From Ilyonectria destructans (taxonomy: Eukaryota; Ascomycota; Sordariomycetes; Hypocreales; Nectriaceae): a stretch of 64,000 nucleotides of DNA. The DNA is taken from the NCBI GenBank assembly GCA_020740775.1, contig JAHEWK010000003.1:806001-870000 (forward strand), read 5' to 3'. Below, in pieces: positions 11,226 to 22,972 of this stretch; the first letter of the stretch is position 1; every line of letters starts with the position of its first letter. The notes under the pieces are model-generated. The model had not been told where the DNA came from. It made no database searches and saw only the letters and a list, made by a program, of their open reading frames with translations. A program made the position numbers and the translations under genes.

Positions 11226-12807
11226 ATGAAGGGAAGCGAGGTCCTCTCGACGAGGCAGATCGATATCCTGATCACCATCGAGCGCACGGGAGCTGGTTGC
11301 TCCATGGCAGCCATAGTCCTGACGGCGCTGTCGTACTGGCTCGTCAAGAAGCTGCGCACCACCCCGAACCTCTTCATTCTCCTTGCCTCCATCGCCAACG
11401 CCGGGGCCAGCACGGCCTCCATGATGGGTTACGATGGCCTGGACAGGGGTGAGGACTCTGCCTTGTGTCAGTCTCAGGCATTTATCTTTGAATGGTAATT
11501 CACTTGCCTCTCGACTTGACTCAAGGAATCTTCAGTTGACTTTGGGTGCTACAGGTTCATGCAGTCGGACCCCTGGTGGTCGTTTGCCATGTCTGTCAAC
11601 GTCTTTCTCGTCTTCTTCTTCAACGCGAGTCCTTGCACGTTTCGAAAGTATGCCTGGGTGTACTGTCTCATCTGTTACGGAGGCCCGATGATACCTGCCA
11701 TTGTCCTAATCTCGATTCGTGACCCTAACAAAGGACTCATCTTTGGTGATGCCGCAGTAAGTAGAGGACTGCCTAGTGGTTTGGAGTTTACCCTAAGCTG
11801 TTTAGCTTTGGTGTTGGATCGGCGCGGACTGGAGTCTCGTTCGACTGTACTCCTACTACATCCCCATTTGGGTTTGCATCCTCTTGTCAATCGTCATCTA
11901 CGTCGCCGTTGGATACCATGTCTTCCACCATCGTAACCAGCTGCGCAACCTCGCAGGAGATCATTGGGAGAAAGGAGAAGTGACCAATTCGAGCCCTCTA
12001 TCTAGTAGAGCGAACAGAGGCTCATCCGAAGAGGTAGGATTGCGGGTTGGAGACACATAGCCAGGTACTGACCTCTGGTTGTAGAGCCTTACTCACCGTC
12101 CCGAGTTTTATGGAACCGCTGTCACCGAGGTCCAGATCACATCGGACTTTTCTAAGCAGAAGAGCCGCCTTGGCCCCACGATACCCTCTGCAATTCATGT
12201 TGGCGCAAGTCCCAACCGCGGTCGATCATGGGCGGTTCCCTTGGAAAGCGAGGAGATTGAAGGAAATGGTGGGCAGAAAACGCAGCGCTTCGAGACTGTA
12301 TGCACATCCGACAGAACACCACATCAGCAACTGACGGTTATTACTCGTCTTCGAGCTGTCAAGTCGAACGCATCTCTGAAACTCAAGCGACTTGATCCCA
12401 TCAAGATGGCTTACCTGAGGACCAGCTTCATCTTTGGGTTTGCAGTTCTCATCACCTGGATACCAAGTTCGATCAATCGACTCTACAGCTTGACCCATGG
12501 GGATAGGATCAGCTTTGCTCTGAGTGTTGCTAGTGGATGCGTTCTCCCACTTCAGGGAGTCTGGAATGCCATTATTTACTTTACCACAAGTTGGGCCGCG
12601 GTCCGCGAGGAGTGCAAATCTTTGAAGGCGAAGTGGACTGGACGGCGTGACGCAGGTGCAAGAGCAGTTCGCTTGGAGAGCCGACTGGGAACCCAAAAAA
12701 GCGAGCATCGTGACACATTTGAACGCTCTCGTCATCAACGCTCCAGCCTCAACGTGTGTGATCAGGGGTGTGACACAGGGAATGAGTCCTGGGGGTGTCC
12801 CAATTGA
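11226..12807 (+). CDS. cAMP-receptor-like seven-helix G protein-coupled receptor
   Basis: A plasma-membrane GPCR resembling the fungal cAMP-receptor-like class (Dictyostelium cAR type). Four exons, 11226-11494, 11555-11756, 11806-12033 and 12085-12807, give 473 residues; introns are 60, 49 and 51 nt. Seven hydrophobic segments are visible: TM1 about 20-40, TM2 48-68, TM3 95-114, TM4 120-140, TM5 170-195, then a long hydrophilic third cytosolic loop (about 200-350), TM6 and TM7 near 365-420, and a basic/charged tail. The third loop and tail are the usual sites for G-alpha coupling. The ligand is unknown in fungi, and binding of cAMP is not implied. The start ATG has a CACC context and begins the first helix-bearing frame. 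The MITE lies 324 bp upstream. Confidence 0.85.
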
Positions 12808-13076
12808 GCCGGATGAGATTCTAATTTTGGGTCCAACATATTTAGCACGGCAAGGAGGGGATATTTGCATTGCCCGCAGGACGTGGCTCCCTGAGTAGCA
12901 GCCATGAATTAGCGAGACAGCGCCTGCTCGAGCGATCTTGGAGCTGCATGTACTCACGCATGCGTCATTGCGTTCAATCTCTACACAAATGGATGATTTT
13001 TGGTTCATGAAATCGTAAAATTATATCGGCTTTTGTGTTTTACTAATATGTGAGATAACATCCCGTGAATGCTCGC

Positions 13077-13983
13077 TTAAGCTTCATAGATGGCTTCGCC
13101 CTCGGCAGTATCAACACCCTCTCGCACAACTCTCTGGGCGGCGGTTTCAATGTCCTCATCGCCATCGAGAAGATCCAGCCAGGTATTCTTGACACCCTCG
13201 GCCGCAAGAAGAGCGGAAGCGGTCTTCGCAACGGACTCACGGCTGATGCCAGCCTTCATGGCAATGCCGGGAGTCTTGCCCAGAGTCACCGTGCCAGCGG
13301 GAGCATCAGTCAGAGTGCCTGGGCGTAGATTGATGCCGACGAGGGTAGAGCTCTTCTTGGAGACGTTGTAGAGGACCTCGTCCGCGGCGATCTTGGCCTG
13401 GTAGTAGTTGGCGAGAATGCCGTTGTTGACCTTCTCATGGTACGCATCCCACTCGCCGGCAGGCCACCAAGGGGCACCAGCGCGGCGGGAACCCAGGTAG
13501 GAGATGAGGAGGAAACGGGTGATGGTGGGGATAGTGGCGGCAGCGTTGACGAAGTGGATGGCGGCATCACGGTCAACTTTGAAGGTCTTCTCTCAGTCAG
13601 CAAAGCGGTCGGTCTCATGTACAGTTGATAGGAGCTCATACCCTGTCAGCACCACCCTTGCCTCCCGCACCTACACTCACGTCAGCACTTTGAATCTCGG
13701 AGATAGAATCGGTTGCATGCAACTGACCTGCACTCCAGGCAACGTAGTCGGGTTTGACCTCGTTGAGGATCTTCAGAGCGTGGTCCTGGCTGGTGACGTC
13801 CTCAACGCTGCTGACGAGGACATTGAGCTTGCCTGGGAGGCCGGCACCGAGCTTCTCAATAGTAGGAACCTGCTCCTGGGCGCGAATCACGCTGGTGACA
13901 GTCCACGAGCGGTTAAGCAGAAGGGGCGTCATGAGCTGGGCAATCTTGCCGTGGCCGCCGAGGAGGAGAACGTGGTGCGACAT
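13077..13983 (-). CDS. NAD(P)-binding epimerase/dehydratase-like protein
   Basis: A soluble Rossmann-fold protein of the atypical short-chain dehydrogenase type (NAD-dependent epimerase/YwnB-like). Exons 13983-13728, 13670-13642 (only 29 nt) and 13586-13077 give 264 residues. The dinucleotide motif LLGGHGKIA is at about residues 6-14. The joined exons read through WSAGAGGKGGADR, a conserved glycine-rich loop of this group, which supports both splices. A YHEKVNN...YYQAK region near 150-165 lies where the active-site Tyr/Lys of this family usually sits; that assignment is inferred. The second acceptor ends AAG, so exon 3 could start one codon earlier. The substrate is unknown. Start is ATG 13983; the upstream extension of the frame lacks an ATG. 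Confidence 0.85.
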
Positions 13984-15151
13984 GATTGATACCGGGGAAA
14001 TCTCGCGGTTTGAGGGTTGCAATACAGGGCGTGTGTGTGGCTCGGTGAGAGATTAGTCTGACGCAAGACTAGGATGCTAATATTGGTTCACTACTTTGGG
14101 CTTCTGCAGGTGAGAGGGTGGGTGGTGATGGTTTTAATGTTTGGGATACTTCGCCGTACCGCTCGTTGCTCACGTAAGTGGGACATGACGACATCTACAA
14201 AGCGGGGTTCGTATGACGTAGCGAGGACGGATTATGCTACGCTGTAGGTTTTTGTTTTATGGGGAGGAAGTGCGATGAAGGGAGAAGAAAATGGCAAGGC
14301 GGATGGTCTTCCAGTCGGGGATGGAATGGAGGTGTCACAAGGAAGTGACGGCATTAGACTGATAGTAGAGTTGGGCTGAAGCGTAGTCTGGTCTTCTTGA
14401 GTCAGTAGTTTGTCTGTGGGGCTCACTAGGTTCATTGCATTCTACTAGCAAATAAAACTATCGTAACTTGGACGCACATGGTATTGCTGAGAATCCTTGC
14501 AGTGGTGATATATTAGAAAAGTAGCCTTGAGATGTCGCCAGGAGCTGGCTGAGCTGAGCAACTCGGCGTCGGACGAGGGGTCAAGTTGATGGATGGCAGC
14601 TTTGTAACCTCGGTCTTCCATGCGCGGGGCCATAAACCTGTTCAATTGGTGACGATTGGTGGAGCTTCAAAGATCAGGAAACCCTCGAGGGCGAAAAGAC
14701 CGATGAGAGCTCAACAAAAGAGAAATCTTACCATCTTGGTTGATCTGCGTGACTGTGGTAGTACAAACACAAGGGCTTAGGTAATCCGAGTGTCCCGCAG
14801 ATCTCGGCAGTCTCGGAGTCTGGTCGCTAAGCCGCTTTTGGCAACCTTGTTCTCAACTGTACTTCGACTCAACTCGCACCTTGCGATACCAACAAAGCTC
14901 AAGGGTTGAAGTCGGGCTGCTGATTTATGCTCGGTATAATACTGGACGGTGAGCCGAACTCGTAAGCGGGCACTCCTTGGGTTGGACCTACAGCATTAGG
15001 ACCCGGCCAGTGCCCCGCCTCACTTCAAATACCCCTCCAAATCGCTCAACCTTTGCTCAGCGCCCGGCATTTGACTGAGCTTCAGACAGGGATCTTGCCT
15101 TAGTGAACGGAGTGTATGAACCTGGGAAGATATCTCCACCGTAGTAGAGCC
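13984..15151. other. divergent promoter region
   Basis: About 1.2 kb between the epimerase-like gene (minus) and the monooxygenase gene (plus), containing both promoters. Frames are at most about 67 codons and unremarkable. No RNA gene or repeat was recognised. Confidence 0.45.
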
Positions 15152-17483
15152 ATGGCAAAAACGGTCTGCATTATCGGTAAGTTGCTCGCCAGAACCCCAC
15201 TTCAAACAACCCCTCACCTTCGATCCAGGTGCTGGACCGTCCGGACTGGTCGCGGCGAAGACATTGCTTCACAATGCGACACCCGGAGAGTTCAAAGTCA
15301 GCGTCTTCGACGCCCAGGAGCGCATCGGCGGTCTATGGCCGACCTCCAAGTCGGACACGCAGCGCCAGGTTCATCCGCTCATGCTGGCCAACCAGAGCCG
15401 ACACACCGTGCAGTTCAGCGAGTTGGCATGGGACGACGCCGATCCCCAGCTCCCTCCGGCGTGGATGATTGGAAGATATCTTGAACGCTACGTTGAAAAA
15501 TTCTTGACTGGGAACGCGGATTTTGAACTCAAGCTCGGAAAGCGTGTCACTCGAGCAGAGCGTCCCGGAGACTCACCCGATGGCTGGAGTGTTACTTCTG
15601 GATCTCAACTAGAAGCTGAAACTCGACACTTCGACTACCTTTTGGTCGCCTCTGGTTTCTTCGGCAAACCCATCATCCCCGACAGCCTTTCGAAAGAATT
15701 GTCTATCCCCGTTATTCACAGCAGTCAGTACCGCGACCTAGATGGTCTCCTAGGTAAGGGACGAGCTGGAGGAGGCAAGATTCTGGTTGTTGGTGGCCAG
15801 ATGTCCGGTGTTGAGATTGCCGGTACTATTGGAGCACACCTCTCTTCCGCGGTGAATTCACCCGACACATCGCCCATACAGGATGTTGACAAGTACCGAA
15901 TCCATAATGTTATCCAGCGGCCAACTTGGGTATTCCCACTTTACACAAGCCCGAAGGTGAGTCTATCATGAAGCAATACATCAATGAGAGAGCTAATTTG
16001 TCATCAGCCAACAAATGCAGCTGCGCCTTTCCTACCCTTGGACTTCGGTTCTTACAACATCAACAACCGCCCAAAGCCTCTCGTCAATACTCAAGGACAC
16101 ATCACCGAGGACACTGCCAAGATGGTACATGGCATTTTCCAGAACGTGGTTGGCAGCAATCAGTCGGAGTTCTCAACTCTCTTACAGGTGGATGATTCGA
16201 ACAATGACCAACAACCGTATCTAGCCGTCAGTGACTGGTACAGTGACTTTGTTCGATCCGGCCTCATCGAATTGTCAAAGGGCAAGGTTAAGGCTCTTGA
16301 CGAATCTACGGCAACCCTCTCAGGTGGTGCGAAGGTTGAGGACGTCGCAGCGGTGGTTGTCGCAACTGGTTTCGACCCATCTCCATGCCTGAACTTCTTC
16401 CCAGACGAAATTTTGAAGACTCTCAAACACTCCCCTAAATATGTGGACCAACCTATTGCCCTTGCTTTCCATGGAACTCATCATCCCGAGGTCTCCGGTC
16501 TTGGATTCGTGGGCTTCTATCGATCTCCCTATTGGGGAGTGATGCAGATGCAAGCACGATTCATGGCGGCTATGTGGTCTAAAAATGCCGACCCTGTCCG
16601 CTCTTCTGAGGCATTCAAGGCGAAACTGCAGAGCGATGTGTCAATCCAACGAACACTGGACTTGCGCGACGATCCACGAGTATCGCAGTTCCCCATGGGA
16701 GACTACCTTTATTTGATGAACGAGTTTGCAGAAGCACTTTCGATGGAGATCCAAGCACCCCTGGACCCCCCAGCTCCGAGTCTGCCGCATAACGACCTGC
16801 CGCTCGATATGCTAACCCCGGCAAGATATACCTCTACCAATGATGATGCAGACTCGAAGGAAGCTGCTATCAAGTCTATGAGGCAAACCTACGACATCAC
16901 AACTGTTGGCCTGACGGGTACAAAATTCGTGGCTCGTGGCGTCTTCAGAAGCTTGCTAGGCACTTGGAAACTTGAGCGCGATCTGCGGAGCAAGCTTCCC
17001 ACCCACCCAAGCGGCCACTTCAGCGGAACAGCGCGGTTTCTGCTCCGAGAGAAAACTAGTGACGGTCTGAGATGTGCAGCCAACCCCACAGACACAGAGC
17101 CCTCGTCTGACGATGAGCTGGGCATGGAGTACCTCTACATCGAAGAGGGCGAATTCAAGACGGACCAGGGCTTCGGCTTCAAGGCCACACGTCGCTACGT
17201 GTGGAGATACGACGAACTCAAGGATATCCTTAGCGTCTGGTTTGCGAAGCCCGAGGAACTAGACCGCGCAGACTACCTCTTCCACGAGATCGAGTTCCTA
17301 GGTCCCGAGCTCGCTACCAACAAGGGCTGGGCTGCGAAGGCGGGGCATCTCTGCATCGACGACTACTACGACGTCAAGTACAACTTTGCGTTCCAGGCGG
17401 TGAACCTCAAAGAGTGGGGGATCGAGTATACGGTCAAGGGGCCGAAGAAGGACTATACCATTAAAGGGACGTACGCGCGTTAG
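15152..17483 (+). CDS. FAD-dependent monooxygenase fused to C-terminal DUF6314-like domain
   Basis: A two-part protein of 742 residues. Exons are 15152-15176, 15229-15956 and 16008-17483, with 52- and 51-nt introns. The first intron splits the nucleotide-binding glycine motif, which reads GAGPSGL at 9-15 after joining. A second dinucleotide motif (GGQMSG) is at 197-202, an IHSSQYR segment resembling the FMO fingerprint lies at 171-177, and an ATGFDPSP motif is at about 370. These mark a class B flavin monooxygenase/FAD oxidoreductase using FAD and NADPH. From about 561 to the end (GTWKLERDL, GTARF, IEEGEF, RRYVWRY, DDYYDVKY) the chain matches the pattern of the DUF6314 beta-barrel domain. The linker (about 500-560) is hydrophilic. 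The substrate is unknown. The strict FxGxxxHxxxY fingerprint is incomplete, so a diverged oxidoreductase is possible. Confidence 0.85.
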
Positions 17484-18509
17484 ACATGTGATGTCGGAAG
17501 AGCTACGGAATAGACGGTCTCTGCGTTTATTTGAAAGGGGACTAGAATGGCATGAGGTCCGTGAGGTGCAATTGGTCCGCTTAAGTTTCCAAGAGAAAGA
17601 AACCTATACTCTGGGGTGCGGGAAATACCGAAAGGGCCGAAAGAGGATGCTTCTATGACATGGGCATGGTTCAAGGGATCCATACGTCATCCTACGCGGG
17701 GATTCATTCCCTTAGAGAGCGGAATGAAGACTCTACCTCCTTGCGGTACTATTCCACGTGGTACCCCCGGCGAACCTGCGAAATGCCGCCTTGTTTTGAA
17801 ACCTTATCCTCACGATGAGGATCTAGCTTTTATGTAACTGTTTTGTCTAGAGCTTTAAAGAAATATGACAAGTGAAAATCAACCAAAAGTATGCCTGAAA
17901 ATATAAACGAAGACAATGATAGCTCGCTGGTAATTTTGCGAGATGGGATGTTTCAAACTATCTCATTGGTCTAACTAGTTGCAATAAAGACTCCTCCTCG
18001 CTAAGCTTCCGTTGTTTTCTAGATCTCTACCTTATTTCTAATCTCCATCCCTGCATGTGAAATGCGAACATCCGTTTTAACTATCCCTATTTCGTTCCCA
18101 TTTTCCGGCTTACAGGCCGAAACGACAAGGTATTAAGTGTAGGTGGTGCAGAGCTGAGAGACTATTGAATGACAGAGTGGATGCCATCTCCTGACTTCCC
18201 TTCAATCATGACGCCACGAAAGGCGGAGACTTGAAGGAGAGCATGACCTAGTGTCTGATATCGAGTTGGGATTCGCGCGGTTCATGGTAGATCATTTTCA
18301 CTTCCACTCTACCCCAAACTTTAATGAAGTTACTGCAGCAGCCATTCCCCATTCGATCCGGTACCTGAATACCGAGGCCATCCGTCACGGCCCCGCTCGT
18401 CCCGCGTCCGCCACGGGTTGTTCCACCACTGACATGGCGGCGCATATATCTCCAGCTCGAAACATGCAAGCTGTCAGATGGATGAGTCCAGCTGAAGCCG
18501 TGCAGTAAT

Positions 18510-18523
18510 CTGGGGATGTGGGG
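18510..18523 (+). promoter_or_regulatory. pair of CreA/Cre1-type sites
   Basis: Two SYGGRG matches, CTGGGG at 18510-18515 and GTGGGG at 18518-18523, lie two bases apart about 110 bp upstream of the GH43 start. Closely spaced SYGGRG pairs are the known arrangement for the carbon catabolite repressor CreA/Cre1, and plant-wall hydrolase genes are classical targets. The motif is short and could occur by chance. Confidence 0.35.
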
Positions 18524-18555
18524 GAATACCGAGGGGAAGGGCAGGCATGTTGGAG

Positions 18556-18563
18556 AAATAAAA
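18556..18563 (+). promoter_or_regulatory. TATA-like box of GH43 gene
   Basis: AAATAAAA, 68 bp upstream of the GH43 ATG and just downstream of the CreA-type pair. Assigned from base composition and position only. Confidence 0.35.
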
Positions 18564-18630
18564 GGCTCGCCGGTTCCGAAGTTGCCATTGTCGGACCGTC
18601 GGCAGCGCACCTCGTAAACTCGTTCTCGCA

Positions 18631-19663
18631 ATGAAGTTCTCCAGTATTGTCAGTGGCCTCGTCGCGGCTTGGAGCCTTATCGGCTCCTCCGCCGCCGCAT
18701 TCACCAACCCTGTGCGAAACCCTGGAGGTAGCGATCCCTTCATCACGCGTTCTGGCGATGGCTACTACTACCTCATGTCAACCTCGTGGACGGATCTAGA
18801 AATCGCACGGTCCACAACAATCGCCGGGCTCAAGACAGCGACGAAGAAGGTCATCTACTCGTCTACCGCGTCCAACCGCTGCTGCAACGTGTGGGCACCC
18901 GAGATTCATTGGATGGGCAGCGCTTGGTACGTGTACTTCACGGCCGGGAATGGCGATAATCTTGACGGCCAGAGAATGCATGTCCTCAAGGGTAAGAAAT
19001 TCCGATTGCCTCTTATTGCCCATGCTAACTCGTCTGTTAGGTGGAGCAAGTGCTTGGGATGATGCCTACACCTACGCCGGCCAACTCAACGACGTCTGGG
19101 CCATTGACGCATCTGTCCTCCGTTTCAGCAGCTACGGAAACTACCTCATGTTTTCGTGCATGTACGGTGTTACGTATCAGTCGATTTGCCTGCAGAAGCT
19201 AAACGACGACAACATCTCGCTTTCCGGCTCCATCTCCATCATTTCCCAGCCCGACCAAGCCTGGGAGAAATACGCGCACCCAGTCAACGAAGGGCCCGCA
19301 GCCCTCTACGCCGGCGGCAAGACCATGATTTCCTACTCGGCCTCATACTGCTGGAGCCCCAACTACTGCCTCGGATTGTTGACATGGGACGGCACGACGA
19401 ACCCAACTAAGGCGAGCGCGTGGACCAAGAGCAGTGGGTGTAAGCTAAGCAGTGGCAACGGCCACTACGGTACGGGACACAATTCTTTCTTCCAGAGCCC
19501 GAGCGGCGAGACATGGATTGCGTACCATGCGACATCCAACTCCGGTGGCGCATGCGACGATTCCCGATATGCAATGGTTCAAAAGATTACTGTCGGCAGC
19601 GATGGGGCTGTGAACTTTGGAACCCCAAGTTCAACTTCGACGAGCATCGCCGAACCCAAGTAG
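18631..19663 (+). CDS. secreted GH43 arabinan-degrading enzyme (arabinofuranosidase/arabinanase type)
   Basis: An extracellular glycoside hydrolase family 43 enzyme acting on plant-wall arabinan or arabinose side chains. Exons 18631-18991 and 19041-19663 join at a 49-nt intron, giving 327 residues. A signal peptide covers about 1-22 (hydrophobic core, cleavage near SAAA-F). The five-bladed propeller triad is visible: base Asp35 in GGSDPF, pKa-modulating Asp143 in AIDASV, and general acid Glu204 in NEGPA. WAPEIHW at 88-94 is the usual family landmark. No carbohydrate-binding module follows, and the length matches a bare catalytic domain. The sequence style recalls exo-1,5-alpha-L-arabinofuranosidases (subfamily 26-like), but the subfamily is a guess. 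The gene converges on the histidine kinase gene with only 224 bp between the stops. Confidence 0.9.
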
Positions 19664-19887
19664 GGGATACTTGCGAGGGTATCATTGAAGAATATTTGAT
19701 GAGAGGGAGAGTGGGAGGATATTGAATCATATAAATCTTGATTGTGCTCATTTAAACCCAGAGTATTTACGTATATGTACTCGAAGAATTCTATTTACAT
19801 GCCGTCCGTCCCGCCACAAGCGTCCCGGTCGTCTCTAACAGCAGAAATCCCACGTTCATTCAACCAATTCGTGTATATACATGGTTA

Positions 19888-22800
19888 TTAGCTGGCCTCA
19901 AAGGCTGGGAAATGCTGTTTCACACCAACATCCAGGACTTTGATGCTGACAGGCTTCACAAAGTATTCATCCGCGCCAGCACCCTCCGCATCCGTTCTAT
20001 CTTTCGGACTATCTTGGCCAGTCACGATAAATAGAACGCTCTCTCCCCAATCGTTCCGTTTCTCCAGTGAGCGTATTTGCCGGGTGGCTTCGATGCCATC
20101 GCATACTGGCATTTGAAGGTCCATCAGGATCAGCTGGATCGCATCTCCTTTGCCCTGCGCAGCCAATGCCTGATGCTGCGAAAACATCTCCACGGCTTGC
20201 GCGCCGTCAGTTGCGCAATAGTATGGCAATCCTCGTTTTCTGCAATACATTTGCATGATTCGAAGGTTGACGAAGTTGTCGTCGACAAGCAGCGCTGTGG
20301 GTTTGGGTGACCTTGCGAGATCAGGGAAGATTGAATCGACCGCCACAAGTTCAACCAGAGCTGCTGGATCGGAATGACATGTTGGTGGCACAATGATGTC
20401 TAAGCCGGGATCGACGAGGTTGTCTGCCGGGGATTGGACCGGCGATCCTTTCGACTTCGGAGAATCAACCATTGACTCCACCCCTCCATTTGTACTCGGG
20501 CCTTCGTTTATTTTTGGGAGTATAGGGGAGGGTTCAAGTTCAAGCTGCGACACACGCGAGGCTTTAATCACCGAAAGAAGCCTATCTGCTTCTTCAAGCG
20601 CTGAGCTCATTGTTGAGGTCAAAAAGGGCCCGTTGACGTAAACGACATTATTGGGAGCTTGTTCGAGTGACACTTCCCTTTCTGAAGCTGGAATCAGACA
20701 GATAGCGACTTTTTCTGATGGGATCTGTGATAGATATGTGTGGCGCTGTTCCAAGTTGGGGACAAAATCAAGAATGTTGAAGCAGTCTTCTGTGCTGTCC
20801 GAAGAAGTAAAACCGTGGCAGGTAAGATATCTCGTAAAAGGTTCGCACACCGATACGCTATCCGAGCCAGACGATATGCTGTGAAATTTCGAGGGTAGGT
20901 TCTTAAGCCTCCGAACCAGTGGCTGCGGCACAAGTGGCGAGGATTCAAATTCGACTTCTCGGAACGTGGCTCGAAAATGAGAACCGTGGTCAACTTCTGA
21001 CGATATCAAATCAACCGATCCATGGAGGAGTGTTGCGAATTTGGATGCGATAGCCAGACCCAACCCAGCGCCCGTGGAGTGCGGGCTGACCTTTTCGTAT
21101 GGCTCAAATATTCGTTGTTGGTGATCCGGATGAATCCCGCAACCGGTGTCCTCGACGTCGACGACAAGCTCCTTGCAGTCTGGACGTATTGATGTAGTTA
21201 CCATTACGGCGCCTTCCTGAGTGTTTTGGATGGCGTTCATGATAAGTGGAAGTAAGCTATCTCGGAGCAGATTCAGATCGACCCGAAGACTATCACAATC
21301 TGGTGGCAGGTCGTGGTTGAAGAAGACGGAGGCTTTGTATCGCGAATCCCCTGAAATTGCCTGGCGTATCTCGTTGCCCAACTCTGCTTCCAGCTCGTGG
21401 ATTGTATGTATCGCGTAGCACCGATCTGACATGGCAATGTCGGCCCATCTGTTCAAAGTAATCATGCTGTTGACAATCGAAATCAAGTCTCGCCCCGATG
21501 TCTTAATAGTATTGAGGTATAGCGAAGATTCGCCAGCATTGATCGCCGAGGTTGCTTCTAGCAATGCCGAAACCGGGTAGGACCTATCGCGCAAGTTCCG
21601 CAGCTTCAACTCCTCGTCCAGTAGTTCCACGGAACCAAGGATTCCATGGATCGGGGTTCGGAGCTGATGAGAAATGCCCCGGAGAAACTTGTCCTTTGCT
21701 TTCATTACTTCTGCGAGAAGGATTTTGTGCCACATCTGCGAAAGCATGTCCGCGCAGGTTTGAACAAACCAGGAATCGATGTCATCAAACACGAGTCGAA
21801 AGTCCTTGGATGCTACAACGAGGATGGACTGTCCCGATATGCTGTCGCATTTGGTAGCAATGACGCGTACTACCCTGTTAAAGGGAAGGTAAAGATGGTT
21901 CGAATTCGCAATGAAGTCGTCAAGGTAGTCGATATCTTCCCACAGGCCGTCTTCAAAGTCAGACAACAGTATCGGACTCCGCCCTTCAATCTCCACATGG
22001 TCAGTTTTGGACGATTGCAGGCTTATTATCGCATCCGGATATATAGTCCTCATTATGTCAAGGACCGAATCCTCGGAGACAGTGTTGTCGAGTTCCCTCT
22101 GTGCTGTGGCGATGAGTTCAGTCATTCGACGCCGTTCTCGGTGGCGTCTTGCTCTTGCACATTGGACGATATCAGAGACAACCCAGTCGGCCAGGCGAGC
22201 GATGGTCTGTTGCTGAAGTTTATTTAGTGGCTCTTGTTTCGTGCTTGAGGCCACACAAAGTGACCCAAGCCCAACACAATCACCGGATTCGGTCTGTAAG
22301 CGTAGTGGTGCACCAGCGTATGCAAGGAGCCCGCCCATCTCGACGTATGGACAGTTTTCGAATCTCCAGTCCTCCATCATATTCGGTAAATGAAACACAC
22401 TCTAGTAAAGAAGTTTTAGCACCGTTTACATTAAGGGAAAGATGCCATCAACATACACCAGGGGGTTGAGTAACGGTATGTGCGCAGATAATTTCACCAC
22501 GAGGAATGATGCATAGGGGAAGCCCCACTGTGGCTAAGCGGATATAGAAGTTGACATCAAGAATTCCGATGACGACAAACTCCCATTCTGTAGCTTCTTT
22601 GGCGAGGTGTGCCTTCTCCTGAAGCCCGGAGAGAAACTCGACCTCCTTGAGGATATCGCGGGTGTAGTACCAGAGCATGGACAGCCGGAGTCGTTCGTCT
22701 TTGGCTAAGAAGGCACGGAGATATCGATCGGAGAGGCACATTGGCCGGTCCGGGATCGGCTCGGGCCCATAGACCTCCGTCTTCCGGGGGTAGAAGGCAT

Positions 22801-22972
22801 TTTCGGCGTCGTGGGGCCACGGGCCGATCGGTCGATCAGCATTGTCCAGGTCGAAGATCGGCCCCACGGTCTGAGGCCGGATCGGCGGAGGTTCGTGCTT
22901 CGACGACAGGACAGCAGCATCAGCTTTCGGGAAGAAGGGCATCCGCCGCCGCGTAGTAGGCGCCATTGTCAT
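19888..22972 (-). CDS. hybrid histidine kinase (GAF-like region, HisKA, HATPase, receiver)
   Basis: A soluble hybrid sensor kinase of 1009 residues feeding a His-Asp phosphorelay (Ypd1-type transfer protein, then a response regulator). Exons 22972-22457 and 22401-19888 join at a 56-nt phase-0 intron (GTATGT...ACTAG). Residues about 100-250 look like a GAF-type sensory domain, and there is no membrane segment. The phospho-accepting His is H417 in GISHQLRTP. The ATP-binding boxes are N561 region (LIMNAIQNTQEG), DTGCGI at 590-595 and GAGLGLAI at 616-623. The receiver spans about 873-1009, with acidic pocket DD at 879-880, phospho-acceptor Asp933 in LMDLQMP, and conserved Lys988 in FVKP. The residue after the His is Gln, not the usual Glu. 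A second ATG (22966) lies two codons downstream. The stimulus is unknown. Confidence 0.9.

Larger units (their letters stand above)
17484..18630. other. intergenic, promoter of GH43 gene
   Basis: About 1.15 kb holding the 3' end of the monooxygenase gene and the promoter of the GH43 gene. AT-rich around 17830-18000. No further gene was recognised; overlapping frames near 18250-18630 lie in the promoter. Confidence 0.45.
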
